A stretch of DNA of 64,000 nucleotides, from positions 434,001-498,000 of the forward strand of contig NZ_CP034363.1 of assembly GCF_007981265.1 (NCBI RefSeq). Reading direction: 5' to 3'. The stretch is from Pantoea sp. CCBC3-3-1. Its GTDB lineage: Bacteria; Pseudomonadota; Gammaproteobacteria; Enterobacterales; Enterobacteriaceae. How positions within the stretch are numbered: the first letter of the stretch is position 1; each line of letters starts with the position of its first letter. The translations under genes and the position numbers were made by a program. Positions 48,992 to 60,586 of this stretch are shown piece after piece. The notes beneath the pieces were generated by a model. It ran no database searches, was not told the origin of the DNA, and saw nothing but the letters and a program-made list of their open reading frames with translations.

Positions 48992-50749
48992 TTACCGTGC
49001 CAGTTTCTGCAAATGCTGCATAAAAGTGGTGGCGTCCATAAAACCCGTGACGCGCGACTGAGGAATTTCATTTCCTTTAGCGTCAAAGAACAGAATGGTG
49101 GGCAATCCTAAAACGTTCAGCTGCTGTAATAGCTGGCTGTCATCACTATTATTCGCCGTTACGTCTGCCTGCAGCAATTGGGTTTTTCCTAATGCATGCT
49201 GGACTTCCGGCTGACTGAATGTGTATTTTTCAAACTCTTTACAGGCTACACACCAGTCGGCATACAGATCCAGCATGGTGATTCGTCCGTTACTTTGTTG
49301 CAGCACCTGGTCAAGCTGCGCCACATTATGGATACGCTTAAAGTCCAGGTGAACGGCGTCGGTTTGCCCAACAGGCGTAGCAAAGGCCCAATCCTGAAGC
49401 GGGCGAGCAGCGATGAGTGCAGCCATCAGCATCAGAATTTTTCCGCAACGCAGCCATCCGTTATTCGGTTTAACGCTGATAAACGCCCAGCCGAAAAATG
49501 CCACGCCCAGTACGCTCCAAAGACGCACGCCCCATGTTTCGCCCGTGACTCTTTCCAGCAAAAAAACCGGTAGTGCAAGGATCACAAAACCAAACCCTTC
49601 TTTTACCGTTTGCATCCAGGCACCGCTTTTCGGCAGCAGACGATTGCCAAACAGCGTTACGGCAATCAGCGGCAGCCCCATGCCTGACGCATAGAGATAT
49701 AAGGTCCCCGCACCCGCCAGCATATTTCCGCTTTGCGCAATATAGAGCAGGATAGCGCTGAGCGGTGCCGTGGTGCAGGGTGAGCAAATCAGCCCCGCCA
49801 GCGCGCCCATTAAGAATACGCCAGGCAGCGAGCCGCCTTGCTGACGATTACTTAACAACGTCAGACGGGTTTGCAGTGAAGAAGGCAGCTGTAACGTGAA
49901 GAGACCAAACATTGACAGCGCCAGTAAGATAAATAACGTGGACAGTCCAATCAGCACGGCTGGAGACTGAAGGGCAGCCTGGAAGCGTAAACCGGCTGCC
50001 GCGACGACAATGCCCATCACCGTATAGGTCAGCGCCATTCCCTGTACGTAAATCATCGCCAGCGCAAACAGGCGGCGTAGCGAATAGCGTCGATTGCTAC
50101 CCAAAATGATGCCGGATATCAGCGGATACATCGGTAACACGCAAGGCGTGAACGCGACGCCAATGCCGATTAAGAGTGCCCAGAGCGGCGAAAAAGGCAA
50201 ATCTTCAGGCTGCTTTTTCTGCGCTGCATTCGCCGGTTTAGTGCGGCTGTCACCCGACGTCGATGCTGACTTTCCAGCCTTCATCTCCTGAGCATCTGTT
50301 GTAATACTGGATGCGTTAATCGGATCTAAGGGGACCGTGCGGGTTTCCGGTGGATAGCAAAAGCCTGCGGCGGCACAGCCCTGATAAGTAACGCTTACCG
50401 TGGCACCTTTTTCAGCCTGTAATAGCGTTAAAGGGATCGTCAAACTTTCTGGGTAAATTTCAGTTTTCCCGTAAAACTCATCTTCATGAGGTTTACCCGC
50501 AGGCAGCGTCCAGTCCGCCAGTGTGGCACCCTGGCTCTTAATATGGATTTGCTGGCGATAGAGGTAATAGCCAGGCTTAACCTGCCAGCTGAGCGTCAGG
50601 TTCCCGGCGCGTTGGCTGAAGTCAAAGCTGAAGGCCTGATTAACCGTGCCGAAATGCGTGCCGTTGCCTGGCCCGAACAAAGAGGCGTGGGCACCTGAGG
50701 ACAGGATCATAAATAGCAGCAAAAAACAGTGCGTGAGGCGTTTAACCAT
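48992..50749 (-). CDS. dsbD: thiol:disulfide interchange protein DsbD
   Basis: The protein has about 585 aa from MVKRLTH. A signal peptide leads into the N-terminal immunoglobulin-like alpha domain ([10 protein letters not shown] with the redox pair), then eight membrane helices with the two central cysteines ([17 protein letters not shown] and [16 protein letters not shown]), then the C-terminal thioredoxin domain ([15 protein letters not shown], CxxC). It passes electrons from cytoplasmic thioredoxin to periplasmic DsbC, DsbG and CcmG. In-frame ATGs at 50782 and 50767 are less likely starts. It lies directly downstream of dcuA; the usual cutA between them is absent. Confidence 0.95.
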   Translation of the reverse strand: MVKRLTHCFLLLFMILSSGAHASLFGPGNGTHFGTVNQAFSFDFSQRAGNLTLSWQVKPGYYLYRQQIHIKSQGATLADWTLPAGKPHEDEFYGKTEIYPESLTIPLTLLQAEKGATVSVTYQGCAAAGFCYPPETRTVPLDPINASSITTDAQEMKAGKSASTSGDSRTKPANAAQKKQPEDLPFSPLWALLIGIGVAFTPCVLPMYPLISGIILGSNRRYSLRRLFALAMIYVQGMALTYTVMGIVVAAAGLRFQAALQSPAVLIGLSTLFILLALSMFGLFTLQLPSSLQTRLTLLSNRQQGGSLPGVFLMGALAGLICSPCTTAPLSAILLYIAQSGNMLAGAGTLYLYASGMGLPLIAVTLFGNRLLPKSGAWMQTVKEGFGFVILALPVFLLERVTGETWGVRLWSVLGVAFFGWAFISVKPNNGWLRCGKILMLMAALIAARPLQDWAFATPVGQTDAVHLDFKRIHNVAQLDQVLQQSNGRITMLDLYADWCVACKEFEKYTFSQPEVQHALGKTQLLQADVTANNSDDSQLLQQLNVLGLPTILFFDAKGNEIPQSRVTGFMDATTFMQHLQKLAR

Positions 50750-50934
50750 GGCGGAACTCACTTTCTCCATCTGGGAATACATCCGAGAGCGCTAACTTAC
50801 AGCACGCTCATGGTGAGCGGTACTGGCGATCTTTCGCGGGGCGCAGACTATATCATGACCTGATGGGTGGTGCTTTTACAGGATGTAAACGGTGTACCGG
50901 GCTGAGCGCATTAACACGCAGCCCGGTAAGCAGC

Positions 50935-52236
50935 CTAGAGAAGTAAATGGCCGAAGATAAAGCCGAATGCGACAGATAGCACAATTGCCAGCGTGCCGGG
51001 CACAATAAATGAATGATTAAATACGAACTTACCGATGCGTGTTGAACCCGTATCGTCCATTTCAACGGCTGCCAGCAAAGTGGGGTAGGTCGGCAGAACA
51101 AATAAAGCAGAAACGGCAGCAAATGAGGCCACAGCGGTCACGGGTGAAACGCCAAGCAGCAGCGCAGCAGGCATTAATGCTTTAGCCGTCGCGGCCTGTG
51201 AATAAAGTAATGTGGACGCGAAAAACAAAATCACGGCCAGCATCCAGGGATAGTCTTGCAGCAACTGACCGGCAAACTGCTGGATTTCACCGATGTGCGC
51301 TTTAACAAAGGTATCGCCAAGCCAGGCAACGCCCATGACGCAGATACAGGCACTCATCCCCGATTTGAACGTGCTGGCAGAGAGAATGCTGCTGGTATCG
51401 ACTTTGCAGCTCAGGCATATCAGCGCGGCAATGGTCAGCATAAACACGACGATCGCTTCGTTGCGAGGTAAGACAGGATTAGCGATCAGCCCAACGGTTT
51501 CACTGATAGCGGTGGCATACAGCATTACGGCAAGGATACCGAACAGAAAAAGCAGTACTGAGCGCTTTGCGCCAGGTTTTTCTTCAAATACCGTCTCACC
51601 TCGCAGCACAACCTCACCTTTAGCCAGACGCTGTTGATAAACATCATCCTCTTTTAGCTCTTTACCAAGAAAGTTAGTCACCAGCGCCGTAAGGAAAATA
51701 GCGATCATCGTCGATGGGATAGCGACAGAAAGCAGTCCCAGATAGCTGATGCCTTTTGGCTCCAGGATACTGGAAAAGAACACCACGGCCGCAGAAAGAG
51801 GCGAGGCCGTTATGGCCACCTGTGAGGCTATGACCGCAATGGAAAGCGGACGGGAAGGGCGCACCCCCTGTTCTTTAGCAACTTCGGCGATCACCGGCAA
51901 AGTAGAAAAAGCGGTATGGCCAGTGCCTGCCAGCAAGGACATAAAATAAGTGACCAGAGGGGCCAAAAAAGTAATATAGCGTGGATGCTTACGCAGGAGC
52001 CGCTCAGCAAGGCTAACGAGGTAATCCATACCGCCGGCAACCTGCATAGCGGCAATAGCGGCGATCACCGCCATGATAATTTCTATCACGTCGAAAGGAA
52101 TGGCGCCGGGCTTTATCTGGAATCCCAGCGTAAGGATCAGTACTCCAACCCCGCCGGCAAGGCCGATACCTGGCCCACCGAGGCGTGCGCCTAAATATAT
52201 CGCCGCCAGCACGATAATCAGCTCTGGCAAAATCAT
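50935..52236 (-). CDS. dcuA: anaerobic C4-dicarboxylate transporter DcuA
   Basis: The protein has 433 aa, exactly the E. coli DcuA length, started at the ATG 6 bases after GGAG. Eleven to twelve hydrophobic segments are evident. Family marks include LIIVLAAIYLGARLGG at the start, AGTGHTAFSTLPVIAEVAKE, SMACICVMGVAWLGDTFV-like region and FVLPTYPTLLAAVEMDDTGS. It exchanges aspartate, fumarate and succinate under anaerobiosis and lies downstream of aspA, which makes fumarate from aspartate, feeding fumarate reductase. A terminator between aspA and dcuA limits read-through. Confidence 0.93.
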   Translation of the reverse strand: MILPELIIVLAAIYLGARLGGPGIGLAGGVGVLILTLGFQIKPGAIPFDVIEIIMAVIAAIAAMQVAGGMDYLVSLAERLLRKHPRYITFLAPLVTYFMSLLAGTGHTAFSTLPVIAEVAKEQGVRPSRPLSIAVIASQVAITASPLSAAVVFFSSILEPKGISYLGLLSVAIPSTMIAIFLTALVTNFLGKELKEDDVYQQRLAKGEVVLRGETVFEEKPGAKRSVLLFLFGILAVMLYATAISETVGLIANPVLPRNEAIVVFMLTIAALICLSCKVDTSSILSASTFKSGMSACICVMGVAWLGDTFVKAHIGEIQQFAGQLLQDYPWMLAVILFFASTLLYSQAATAKALMPAALLLGVSPVTAVASFAAVSALFVLPTYPTLLAAVEMDDTGSTRIGKFVFNHSFIVPGTLAIVLSVAFGFIFGHLLL

Positions 52237-52292
52237 ACGTTGCTCCATTGGTAGTAGTGTTAGTAACGGGTTGAAAATATGTAAATACAGGC

Positions 52293-52332
52293 AAAAAAAA
52301 GGGCACGTTGTTCGCTGAACTAACGTGCCCTT
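52293..52332 (-). terminator. intrinsic terminator between aspA and dcuA
   Basis: On the minus strand, AGGGCACGTT ... AACGTGCCCT is followed by a run of T residues (8 A on the plus strand). Partial read-through would give the known differential aspA/dcuA expression. Confidence 0.9.
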
Positions 52333-52350
52333 ATGGCTTACCGGTGCATA

Positions 52351-53784
52351 TTACTCATTGTCATCGGTATAGCGTTTGGCTTTATAAACCGGATACATCA
52401 GGTTCTGGGTTGAGAAAATATCGTCCAGTTCCGCTTCGGTCAGCAGCCCACGTTCCAGCACCACTTCCCGAACGCTTTTACCCGTTTCAGCACAAATTTT
52501 ACCGACGATATCGCCGTTATGGTGCCCAATATAAGGGTTCAGGTAAGTGACGATACCAATAGAGTTAAACACGTAAGCTTCACAAACGGCTTTGTTTGCC
52601 GTAATCCCGTTGACGCATTTTTCCAGCAGGTTAGAGCAGGCGTTAGTCAGGATATGAACCGACTCGAACAGTGCCTGGCCAATCACAGGTTCCATAACGT
52701 TCAGCTGCAGCTGGCCAGCTTCAGAGGCCATAGTCACCGTAACGTCATTGCCGATGACCTTAAAGCAGACCTGATTCACAACTTCAGGCACGACCGGGTT
52801 GACCTTGGCAGGCATAATTGAGGAACCGGCCTGAAGTTCCGGCAGGTTAATTTCATTTAAACCCGCTCGCGGACCTGAAGAGAGCAGGCGCAAATCGTTA
52901 CAGATTTTCGACAGCTTAACAGCCAGGCGCTTAAGCGCGCTGTGCACCATCACATAGGCACCGCAGTCTGACGTCGCTTCAATAAGATCTTCCGCCGGTA
53001 CGCAAGGCAGGTTGCTGACTTCCGCCAGCTTTTTCACGGCCAGATGCTGATAACCTTCTGGCGTATTCAGGCGCGTACCGATAGCCGTTGCGCCAAGATT
53101 CACCTCCAGCAGCAGCTCACCGGTACGCAGAAGGTTTTTAATCTCTTCATTAAGCAGCACGTTAAAGGCATGGAATTCCTGCCCCAGCGTCATAGGCACG
53201 GCATCTTGTAACTGCGTACGGCCCATCTTCAGCACGGAAGAGAACTCGGCCGCTTTCCGCTCAAAGCCTTCACTCAGCTGTCCGATGGCATCCAACAGCT
53301 TCAAAATCGAGGTGTAAACGGCAATACGAAAACCCGTAGGGTAGGCATCGTTAGTGGACTGGCATTTATTAACGTGATCGTTAGGATTAAGGAACTGATA
53401 ATCCCCTTTCTGATGACCCATCAGCTCCAGACCGATATTGGCCAGAACTTCATTGGTATTCATGTTCACCGACGTGCCTGCACCACCCTGATAGACATCT
53501 ACCGGAAACTGGTCCATGCATTTGCCGTTGTTCAGCACTTCGTCGCAGGCCTGAATAATCACATTAGCAATGTTGCGTGGAATGGTTTGCAGCTCTTTAT
53601 TCGCCATTGCCGCTGCTTTTTTTACCATCACCATGCCGCGAACAAACTCTGGAATGTCGCTGATCTTGCTGTTACTGATATAAAAATTTTCAATCGCACG
53701 TAGAGTATGAACACCATAATAAGCATCGGCCGGGACTTCGCGCATGCCTAACAGGTCTTCTTCGATACGAATGTTATTTGCCAT
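52351..53784 (-). CDS. aspA: aspartate ammonia-lyase (aspartase)
   Basis: The protein has 477 aa (E. coli 478). The fumarase/aspartase superfamily signature [20 protein letters not shown] is at about residue 316, with the catalytic Ser within SSIMP. Other marks are [17 protein letters not shown] and [15 protein letters not shown]. The enzyme deaminates L-aspartate to fumarate and ammonia in the cytoplasm. Together with DcuA and FrdABCD, present in this window, it supports fumarate respiration. It begins at [16 protein letters not shown] as in E. coli. Confidence 0.97.
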   Translation of the reverse strand: MANNIRIEEDLLGMREVPADAYYGVHTLRAIENFYISNSKISDIPEFVRGMVMVKKAAAMANKELQTIPRNIANVIIQACDEVLNNGKCMDQFPVDVYQGGAGTSVNMNTNEVLANIGLELMGHQKGDYQFLNPNDHVNKCQSTNDAYPTGFRIAVYTSILKLLDAIGQLSEGFERKAAEFSSVLKMGRTQLQDAVPMTLGQEFHAFNVLLNEEIKNLLRTGELLLEVNLGATAIGTRLNTPEGYQHLAVKKLAEVSNLPCVPAEDLIEATSDCGAYVMVHSALKRLAVKLSKICNDLRLLSSGPRAGLNEINLPELQAGSSIMPAKVNPVVPEVVNQVCFKVIGNDVTVTMASEAGQLQLNVMEPVIGQALFESVHILTNACSNLLEKCVNGITANKAVCEAYVFNSIGIVTYLNPYIGHHNGDIVGKICAETGKSVREVVLERGLLTEAELDDIFSTQNLMYPVYKAKRYTDDNE

Positions 53785-54121
53785 GAGAACCTTCTTGTAA
53801 GTGCTGCAGGATTATCATTATCAAAGGGGAAATTGGTCGTATAGAGCCCGGACAATATGGTAGCGGTTTGCGTGTGGCTGAGCACGATTATATTCAGCTT
53901 ATCGACCAACTCCTGGAGGCGGATCGCGAAAAATTACGGTTTCTTTATCATGGCGTTAACTGTAGCGTATCCTGCCTGGCCCTGCGGGTTTACACGAATT
54001 TACTAAGCCAGCGTTGAAAAGCCCTGACGCGGCGCCCATTTCAAACAGATACGATCGTTTTTTGATCCCTTTTACGCCTTCACGCTTGCGGCGGGATGGC
54101 CCGGACAGACAGGAGAGTGCG
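53785..54121. other. aspA/fxsA divergent intergenic region
   Basis: The promoters of aspA and fxsA should lie here. A plus-strand frame open from about 53799 to 54019 (with ...LIDQLLEADREKLRFLYHG...) has no good start or ribosome site and is not called as a gene. Confidence 0.5.
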
Positions 54122-54583
54122 GTGCGTTGGTTACCGTTTTTAGTACTATTTATTCTTGCATGGATTGAGATTAGCCTCTTTATTCAGGTTGCCCACGTGC
54201 TCGGTGTCTTGCTGACGCTGCTGCTGGTGGTGTTCACTTCCTGCATTGGCATCTCGCTGGTGAAAAACCAGGGAATGAAAAATTTCATGTCCATCCAGCA
54301 GAAAATGGCGGCGGGAGAAAGCCCGGCCGCTGAGATGATGAAAAGCGTCTCGTTGATCCCGGCAGGCTTTTTGCTGCTGTTGCCTGGCTTTTTCACCGAT
54401 TTTCTTGGACTGCTGCTACTTTTACCGCCTGTGCAAAAGTACCTGATGCTCAAGCTGATGCCGCATATCCGTGTGTGGCGTGGCCCGGGTGCAGGCCCGG
54501 ATAGCGGCGTTACCGTTGATGGCGAATATGAACGTAAAGGCTCAAAGCTCATCGAGCACGACGACCGCCCCGACGATCGCTGA
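54122..54583 (+). CDS. fxsA: FxsA membrane protein
   Basis: The protein has 153 aa from a GTG with AGGAGAG upstream; E. coli FxsA has 158 aa and begins with the same RWLPF. Three hydrophobic segments are present, with IEISLFIQVAHVLGVLLTLL and PGFFTDFLGLLLLLPPVQK strongly conserved. It is a cytoplasmic-membrane protein; in E. coli its overproduction relieves F-plasmid exclusion of phage T7. It lies between aspA and groES; the yjeH gene normally found here in E. coli is absent. Confidence 0.94.
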   Translation: MRWLPFLVLFILAWIEISLFIQVAHVLGVLLTLLLVVFTSCIGISLVKNQGMKNFMSIQQKMAAGESPAAEMMKSVSLIPAGFLLLLPGFFTDFLGLLLLLPPVQKYLMLKLMPHIRVWRGPGAGPDSGVTVDGEYERKGSKLIEHDDRPDDR

Positions 54584-54612
54584 TTTTTGCATATAACTGA
54601 ATAGTGAAGATA

Positions 54613-54640
54613 AAGGCGCTCAGAGCGCCTTTTTACTTTT
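54613..54640 (+). terminator. fxsA terminator
   Basis: AAGGCGCT-CAG-AGCGCCTT is followed by a T-rich stretch (TTTACTTTTTT). Confidence 0.9.
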
Positions 54641-54704
54641 TTAGTTATAACGGCGGCGCTTATTTGTCTGTTTTTTACGCAGAAGAGAATTTTTTATTTT
54701 TTCC

Positions 54705-54733
54705 CCCTTGAAAGCTCTACTGGCTGTCCCTAT
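54705..54733 (+). promoter_or_regulatory. sigma-32 heat-shock promoter of groESL
   Basis: CCCTTGAAA (54705-54713), a 14-base spacer and CCCTAT (54728-54733) match the RpoH consensus CTTGAAA / CCCCAT-T and its position in the E. coli groE promoter. Transcription starts about 75 bases before groES. Confidence 0.85.
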
Positions 54734-54814
54734 CTCTTCCGTCACGAGCCCGGCGCCTGACGCCCGGCGTTCATCCCAAAAAGACTGATTGGACTTCTCA
54801 AAGGAGAGCTATCA

Positions 54815-55108
54815 ATGAAAATTCGTCCATTGCACGACCGTGTTATCGTCAAGCGTAAAGAAGTGGAATCTAAATCAGCTGGTGGCATCGTTCTGACCGG
54901 CTCCGCAGCTGGGAAATCTACCCGCGGCGAAGTGCTGGCTGTTGGCAATGGCCGTATCCTGGAAAATGGCGAAGTGAAACCACTGGACGTTAAAGTGGGC
55001 GACCTGGTTATTTTCAGCGAAGGCTACGGTGCGAAAACTGAGAAAATCGACAACCAGGAAGTGCTGATCATTTCTGAAAGCGACATTCTGGCAATTGTTG
55101 AAGCGTAA
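54815..55108 (+). CDS. groES: co-chaperonin GroES
   Basis: The protein has 97 aa, identical in length to E. coli GroES. It starts [16 protein letters not shown], contains the mobile loop [18 protein letters not shown] that docks GroEL, and ends [10 protein letters not shown]. It caps the GroEL ring and helps fold newly made proteins. It is preceded by AAAGGAGAG and controlled by the sigma-32 promoter upstream. groEL follows 45 bases later in the same operon. Confidence 0.99.
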   Translation: MKIRPLHDRVIVKRKEVESKSAGGIVLTGSAAGKSTRGEVLAVGNGRILENGEVKPLDVKVGDLVIFSEGYGAKTEKIDNQEVLIISESDILAIVEA

Positions 55109-55141
55109 TTACGCGTAACTCACTGAACGAAACGAATTTAA

Positions 55142-56800
<1,659 letters not shown>

Positions 56801-56820
56801 TCCCCCCCACCGTTTGAAAG

Positions 56821-56857
56821 AAAACCCTCTGTCTCTGACAGGGGGTTTTTCTTTTTT
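56821..56857 (+). terminator. groESL terminator
   Basis: AACCCTCTGTC-TCT-GACAGGGGGTT is followed by a T-rich run. Confidence 0.92.
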
Positions 56858-56996
56858 GGGGGAAAATAGTATAAGTAAGGGCGCAAGAACTCACCGGGAA
56901 AACATTTTTTCGGCTGCCCGGCAGCAGATGTTGAGAGGTTTACCTGGACTTTCGGTACGATCAGGGATAGCTCTGATGACAATAATGGGGATTAAA

Positions 56997-57353
56997 ATGC
57001 GGATTAACGTCTTGCTGGGACTTTCTGTAGCGGCAACGCTGCTGGTGGGCTGTAGCACCTCGACAACGCTCAGTTCGGCGGGTGAACGAGTGACTTTTAC
57101 CGACCAACAACCCGCCAGCCAGTGCCAGCTGCTGGGGAACCTCACGGGTTCACAGAGTAACTGGTTCAGCGGAGCAGGCGGCGGCGAAAGCAGTTCGCTG
57201 CGTGGTGCAGCAAACGATCTGCGCAATCGCGCCGCAGAAATGGGCGGCAATGTTATTTATGGCGCAACCAGCCCGACCCAGAATATCTGGTCAAGTCTGG
57301 CACCGCTGGACAGCAAGATGAGCGGTCAGGTTTACAAGTGCCCGCAGGCATAA
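56997..57353 (+). CDS. yjeI: YjeI family lipoprotein (DUF4156)
   Basis: The protein has 118 aa (E. coli YjeI 117). The signal peptide ends in the lipobox LLVGCS, with Cys near residue 19. The conserved body includes QCQLLGNLTGSQSNWFSG, LRGAANDLRNRAAEMGGNVI and the end GQVYKCPQ, which match DUF4156. The function is unknown. Its place after groEL is the same as in E. coli. Upstream in-frame ATGs (56976 and earlier) lack ribosome sites. The yjeJ gene found next in E. coli is missing. Confidence 0.93.
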   Translation: MRINVLLGLSVAATLLVGCSTSTTLSSAGERVTFTDQQPASQCQLLGNLTGSQSNWFSGAGGGESSSLRGAANDLRNRAAEMGGNVIYGATSPTQNIWSSLAPLDSKMSGQVYKCPQA

Positions 57354-57528
57354 AAACGAAAAATGATAGTGTCCTGACCGCCGGCTGAAAGCATTGTTCA
57401 TCAGCCAGCTCGCCCGGCATACAGCGGAGGATAATCCTCCCTGTATGCCTGCTTTTACCTCAGATGTTTTCTCACCCTGGTATCATCAGGATTACAGGGC
57501 CTGCGGGACCAGCCACGGCAAACGATCG

Positions 57529-58557
57529 CTATTCCTGACGCAGCTGCAAATCCAGCGGCGTTTTGCTTGGCTCGCCCCCAATTTCTCTTGCCAGCTTTGG
57601 CACCATATAGCCGGAAACCCGACGCAATAGCTCCCGAACTATCGCTCTGGCCTGCTCATCAGAGACATAGAAATGGGCTGCACCCTGAACCTTATCCAAC
57701 ACGTGCAGGTAGTAAGGCAGAATCCCCGCATCAAACAGCGCATTACTCAACGCAGCCAACGTCACCGCATTATCATTGATTCCGCGCAGCAAGACGCTCT
57801 GGTTTAACAACGTGACGCCGGCGCGTTTTAGCTGCTGCATGGCCTCTCGCAGCTCGTCGCCAATTTCCTGAGCATGGTTGATGTGCGTGACTAGCAGCGT
57901 TTGCAGACGCGATTGCGCCAGACGCTGGCAGAGCGCGGAGGTGATCCTCGCAGGGATTACAACTGGCAAACGGCTGTGGATGCGCAGACGTTTCAGATGC
58001 GGGATCTGTTCCAGTTCGCTAATCAGCCAGTCCAGTTCGCTGTCTTTTGCCATCAATGGGTCGCCACCAGAGAAAATAATCTCATCCAGTTCTGGCTGCT
58101 GTCGGATATACTCCAGGGCCTGCTGCCAGTTGCGCTTGTTGCCCTGATTATCAGAGTAAGGAAAATGGCGGCGGAAACAGTAGCGGCAATTGACGGCGCA
58201 GCCACCTTTGACTAACAGCAGCGCGCGATTACGATATTTATGTAACAGACCCGGCACAACGCTGCTCTGCTCATCAAGCGGATCGGTACTGTAACCCGGT
58301 GCATCAACAAATTCCTGGCTTTGGGTGATGACCTGTAGCAGGAGCGGATCTTGCGGATCGCCTTTTTGCATTCTGGACGCAAAGGCTCTGGGCACGCGCA
58401 GGGCAAAAAGACGACGAGCTTCAGCGCCCGCCGCCAGCGCCGGGTGCGAATCGAGGCCTAAAAGTTGCAGTAATTCATTTGGATCGGTGATTACATCTGC
58501 AAGTTGATGCAACCATTCTTCTCGCGAAGGGTTATTTAGGGTTACAATGTGTGCCAT
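57529..58557 (-). CDS. epmB: EF-P (R)-beta-lysylation protein EpmB
   Basis: The protein has 342 aa. It is a radical-SAM lysine 2,3-aminomutase-like enzyme with the iron-sulfur motif CAVNCRYCFRRHFPY (C-x3-C-x2-C, about residues 120-134), a PLP-binding Lys in the C-terminal part and SGGDPLMAKD. It converts (S)-alpha-lysine to (R)-beta-lysine, which EpmA attaches to EF-P. It is divergently transcribed from efp with only 41 bases between the starts; epmA is at the right end of the window. Confidence 0.96.
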   Translation of the reverse strand: MAHIVTLNNPSREEWLHQLADVITDPNELLQLLGLDSHPALAAGAEARRLFALRVPRAFASRMQKGDPQDPLLLQVITQSQEFVDAPGYSTDPLDEQSSVVPGLLHKYRNRALLLVKGGCAVNCRYCFRRHFPYSDNQGNKRNWQQALEYIRQQPELDEIIFSGGDPLMAKDSELDWLISELEQIPHLKRLRIHSRLPVVIPARITSALCQRLAQSRLQTLLVTHINHAQEIGDELREAMQQLKRAGVTLLNQSVLLRGINDNAVTLAALSNALFDAGILPYYLHVLDKVQGAAHFYVSDEQARAIVRELLRRVSGYMVPKLAREIGGEPSKTPLDLQLRQE

Positions 58558-58598
58558 TTTTTTGGCTAAGTACCAGTATTAAATTGTAGAGGGCCTTT

Positions 58599-59165
58599 AT
58601 GGCGACTTATTCTAGCAACGATTTCCGTCCCGGTCTTAAAATCATGTTCGAAGGCGAACCTTACGCTATCGAATCCAGCGAGTTCGTTAAACCAGGTAAA
58701 GGCCAGGCTTTCGCACGCGTTAAAATGCGCCGTCTGCTGACCGGTACCCGTGTTGAGAAAACCTTCAAATCTACCGATTCTGCTGAAGGTGCTGACGTAG
58801 TAGATACTAACCTGAACTACCTGTACAACGACGGTGAGTTCTACCACTTCATGCATCCGGAAACTTTTGAACAGCACCCTGTTGAAGAGAAAACCGTGGG
58901 TGATGCAGCGAAATGGCTGCTGGATAATGCAGAGTGTATCGTGACGCTGTGGAACGGCAAACCGATTCAGGTGTTACCGCCAAACTTTGTTGAGCTGGAA
59001 ATCGTTGATACCGATCCAGGCCTGAAAGGTGATACCGCAGGAACCGGCGGCAAGCCAGCAACGCTGTCTACCGGTGCCGTGGTTAAAGTTCCGTTGTTCG
59101 TACAGATCGGCGAAGTGATCAAAGTGGATACCCGTTCGGGTGAATACGTTTCTCGCGTAAAATAA
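58599..59165 (+). CDS. efp: translation elongation factor P
   Basis: The protein has 188 aa, the standard length. The beta-lysylated lysine is in [14 protein letters not shown] (Lys34 in E. coli numbering). Three OB-like domains follow, ending [17 protein letters not shown] rescues ribosomes stalled at polyproline stretches. The neighbouring epmB and the epmA start at 63781 encode its modification enzymes. Codon use is strongly biased as expected for an abundant factor. Confidence 0.99.
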   Translation: MATYSSNDFRPGLKIMFEGEPYAIESSEFVKPGKGQAFARVKMRRLLTGTRVEKTFKSTDSAEGADVVDTNLNYLYNDGEFYHFMHPETFEQHPVEEKTVGDAAKWLLDNAECIVTLWNGKPIQVLPPNFVELEIVDTDPGLKGDTAGTGGKPATLSTGAVVKVPLFVQIGEVIKVDTRSGEYVSRVK

Positions 59166-59170
59166 CCACT

Positions 59171-59192
59171 TATGGGCCTGGTTTCAGGCCCT
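59171..59192 (+). terminator. hairpin after efp
   Basis: GGGCCTG-GTTT-CAGGCCC follows the efp stop; the T-run is weak (TGTTCCCTG), so efficiency is uncertain. Confidence 0.6.
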
Positions 59193-59215
59193 GTTCCCTG
59201 ATGGAGCCTGAGTAA

Positions 59216-59347
59216 ATGATTAACTGGGTTAAGCTCATTGCTGTTGCCTTATTAATGACCAGCTCACTGAGCGCCTGCAATACGTTTCACGGTTTTGGTG
59301 AAGACGTCCAGCACCTGGGCGGCGCAATTTCACACGCAGCCAGCTAA
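59216..59347 (+). CDS. ecnA: entericidin A-like lipoprotein (antidote)
   Basis: This short gene encodes 43 aa. The signal peptide (LIAVALLMTSSLSAC) has its lipobox Cys at residue 21, and the mature end NTFHGFGEDVQHLGGAISHA has the entericidin G-x-G-E-D-V/I pattern. In E. coli EcnA is the antidote to the bacteriolytic lipoprotein EcnB, and the pair is controlled by EnvZ/OmpR and RpoS. It lies 50 bases after efp and is followed by ecnB, as in E. coli. Confidence 0.93.
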   Translation: MINWVKLIAVALLMTSSLSACNTFHGFGEDVQHLGGAISHAAS

Positions 59348-59452
59348 TTTTTCTTTCTTTACGATGTCCTGAGTAAGGTTGCAGAAGCATCCGGCTGAAT
59401 TACGGCTATGCTTAAAACGCTGTACTTTACTTCTACTAAAAAGGACATGGTT

Positions 59453-59587
59453 ATGTTAAAGAAAAGTATTGTCTCAATCCTTTCTGTTCTGGTGCTTTCA
59501 TCCGTGCTTACCGCCTGTAACACCACGCGTGGCGTAGGTGAAGACGTGTCAGCCGGCGGCCAGGCAATTCAAAGAAGCGCTCAGTAA
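59453..59587 (+). CDS. ecnB: entericidin B-like lipoprotein (toxin)
   Basis: The protein has 44 aa. The signal peptide [14 protein letters not shown] ends at lipobox Cys 22; the mature peptide [20 protein letters not shown] matches EcnB. EcnB promotes lysis in stationary phase, countered by EcnA. AAGGA lies 9 bases before the chosen ATG, and an ATG two codons earlier is possible. sugE, which follows in E. coli, is absent here. Confidence 0.93.
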   Translation: MLKKSIVSILSVLVLSSVLTACNTTRGVGEDVSAGGQAIQRSAQ

Positions 59588-59619
59588 ACGGTGTGCCGGT
59601 GCTCTGGCACCGGCCCTGA

Positions 59620-60144
59620 TCACGTCTGTTTTACCCAAATCAGCTTAGTGACATCAAACCCCGCCTGACGGGCTTTCGCCGTCAATTCCTCTTTCACGCT
59701 GTTATCGATCTGCGGCGTCCGCGACAGGATCCACAGATAATCACGGTTCGGGCCACATATCAGCGCGTGCTGATAAGCGTTGTCTAACGCAATAACGTTA
59801 TACCCACCGTAGAAAGGGCCGAAGAACGAGACTTTCAGTGCCGCCTGGCTTGGCGACCCCGTAAAGTACGCTTTACCGATACTTTCCTGCCAGCGCTGTT
59901 TCTTCACGTTGAAACCACGATTGACGACCTTAAGGCCACCGTCGTCACGTTTGCTATAGGTTGCTGTTACATGATCGAGGCCGCGTTCGAAGCGGTGATC
60001 CAGCCTGGCGATTTCGTACCAGCTGCCTAAATAAAGATCGGCGTTAAAGCCTTCGATGGGCGTGACGCCTTTCGGCGGCGTAGTGCTACAGGCGACGGAG
60101 AGAAGGGCGCCGGCACCTGCGGCCAGCATTTTCCAGAGAGACAT
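59620..60144 (-). CDS. blc: outer-membrane lipocalin Blc
   Basis: The protein has 174 aa (E. coli Blc 177). The lipoprotein signal ends in LLSVACS, with Cys about 19. Lipocalin motif 1 is LGSWYEIARLDHRFERG, motif 2 is ALICGPNRDYLWILSRTP and a third conserved Arg precedes the end. It binds lysophospholipids at the outer membrane under stress. The ampC gene that separates blc from frdD in E. coli is absent, with only 83 bases between the genes. Confidence 0.95.
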   Translation of the reverse strand: MSLWKMLAAGAGALLSVACSTTPPKGVTPIEGFNADLYLGSWYEIARLDHRFERGLDHVTATYSKRDDGGLKVVNRGFNVKKQRWQESIGKAYFTGSPSQAALKVSFFGPFYGGYNVIALDNAYQHALICGPNRDYLWILSRTPQIDNSVKEELTAKARQAGFDVTKLIWVKQT

Positions 60145-60192
60145 AAGCGATTCCTTTTCGTTTGAACAGCTTAAGTATAGGCGCGTTTTGCG

Positions 60193-60213
60193 CAGGCGGC
60201 ATATTGCCGCCTG
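60193..60213. terminator. hairpin between frdD and blc
   Basis: CAGGCGGCA-TAT-TGCCGCCTG is a 9-bp perfect inverted repeat just downstream of the minus-strand frdD gene, likely the frd operon terminator. Confidence 0.75.
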
Positions 60214-60227
60214 ATAATAACCGACTG

Positions 60228-60584
60228 TCACAAGGTTAGAATGCCGATAGCCGTAACCACGGTCAGGATCGCGGCGAAGCCGTAAAAAACCCACTTACTG
60301 GCTGGAATATGCAGTTTCAAATCGTGCATGCCATGATGGAGCCGGTGAAGCGCGCACCAGATGGGCATCACAATCGCCAGAAACAAAAAGCCACGGCCAG
60401 TCAAAGACTGTGCAAGGCTTTGCAGATGCTCAAAACTAAAAGCGGATGATTTGCCCACGCTCAGCGGCAGTAAAATACCTGTAAGCAGCACAACAACCGG
60501 CGAGACGATTGCCGCCCACATGCCGCCCGCGCCAAAAAGCGACCAAAAAATCGGTTCGTCAGAGCGAGTATTTTTCGTTTGCAT
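60228..60584 (-). CDS. frdD: fumarate reductase membrane anchor subunit FrdD
   Basis: The protein has 118 aa (E. coli 119). It has three membrane helices and the quinone-site region [19 protein letters not shown]. The family segment [20 protein letters not shown] is typical of FrdD. It anchors the FrdAB catalytic dimer in the cytoplasmic membrane with FrdC and transfers electrons from menaquinol. AGAGGT lies 4 bases before the ATG; the gene is 2 bases downstream of frdC. Confidence 0.96.
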   Translation of the reverse strand: MQTKNTRSDEPIFWSLFGAGGMWAAIVSPVVVLLTGILLPLSVGKSSAFSFEHLQSLAQSLTGRGFLFLAIVMPIWCALHRLHHGMHDLKLHIPASKWVFYGFAAILTVVTAIGILTL

Positions 60585-60586
60585 AG

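Noticed and set aside
53799..54019. Short plus-strand frame between aspA and fxsA
   Set aside because: Some protein-like composition, but no start codon with a ribosome site and it covers the divergent promoters.
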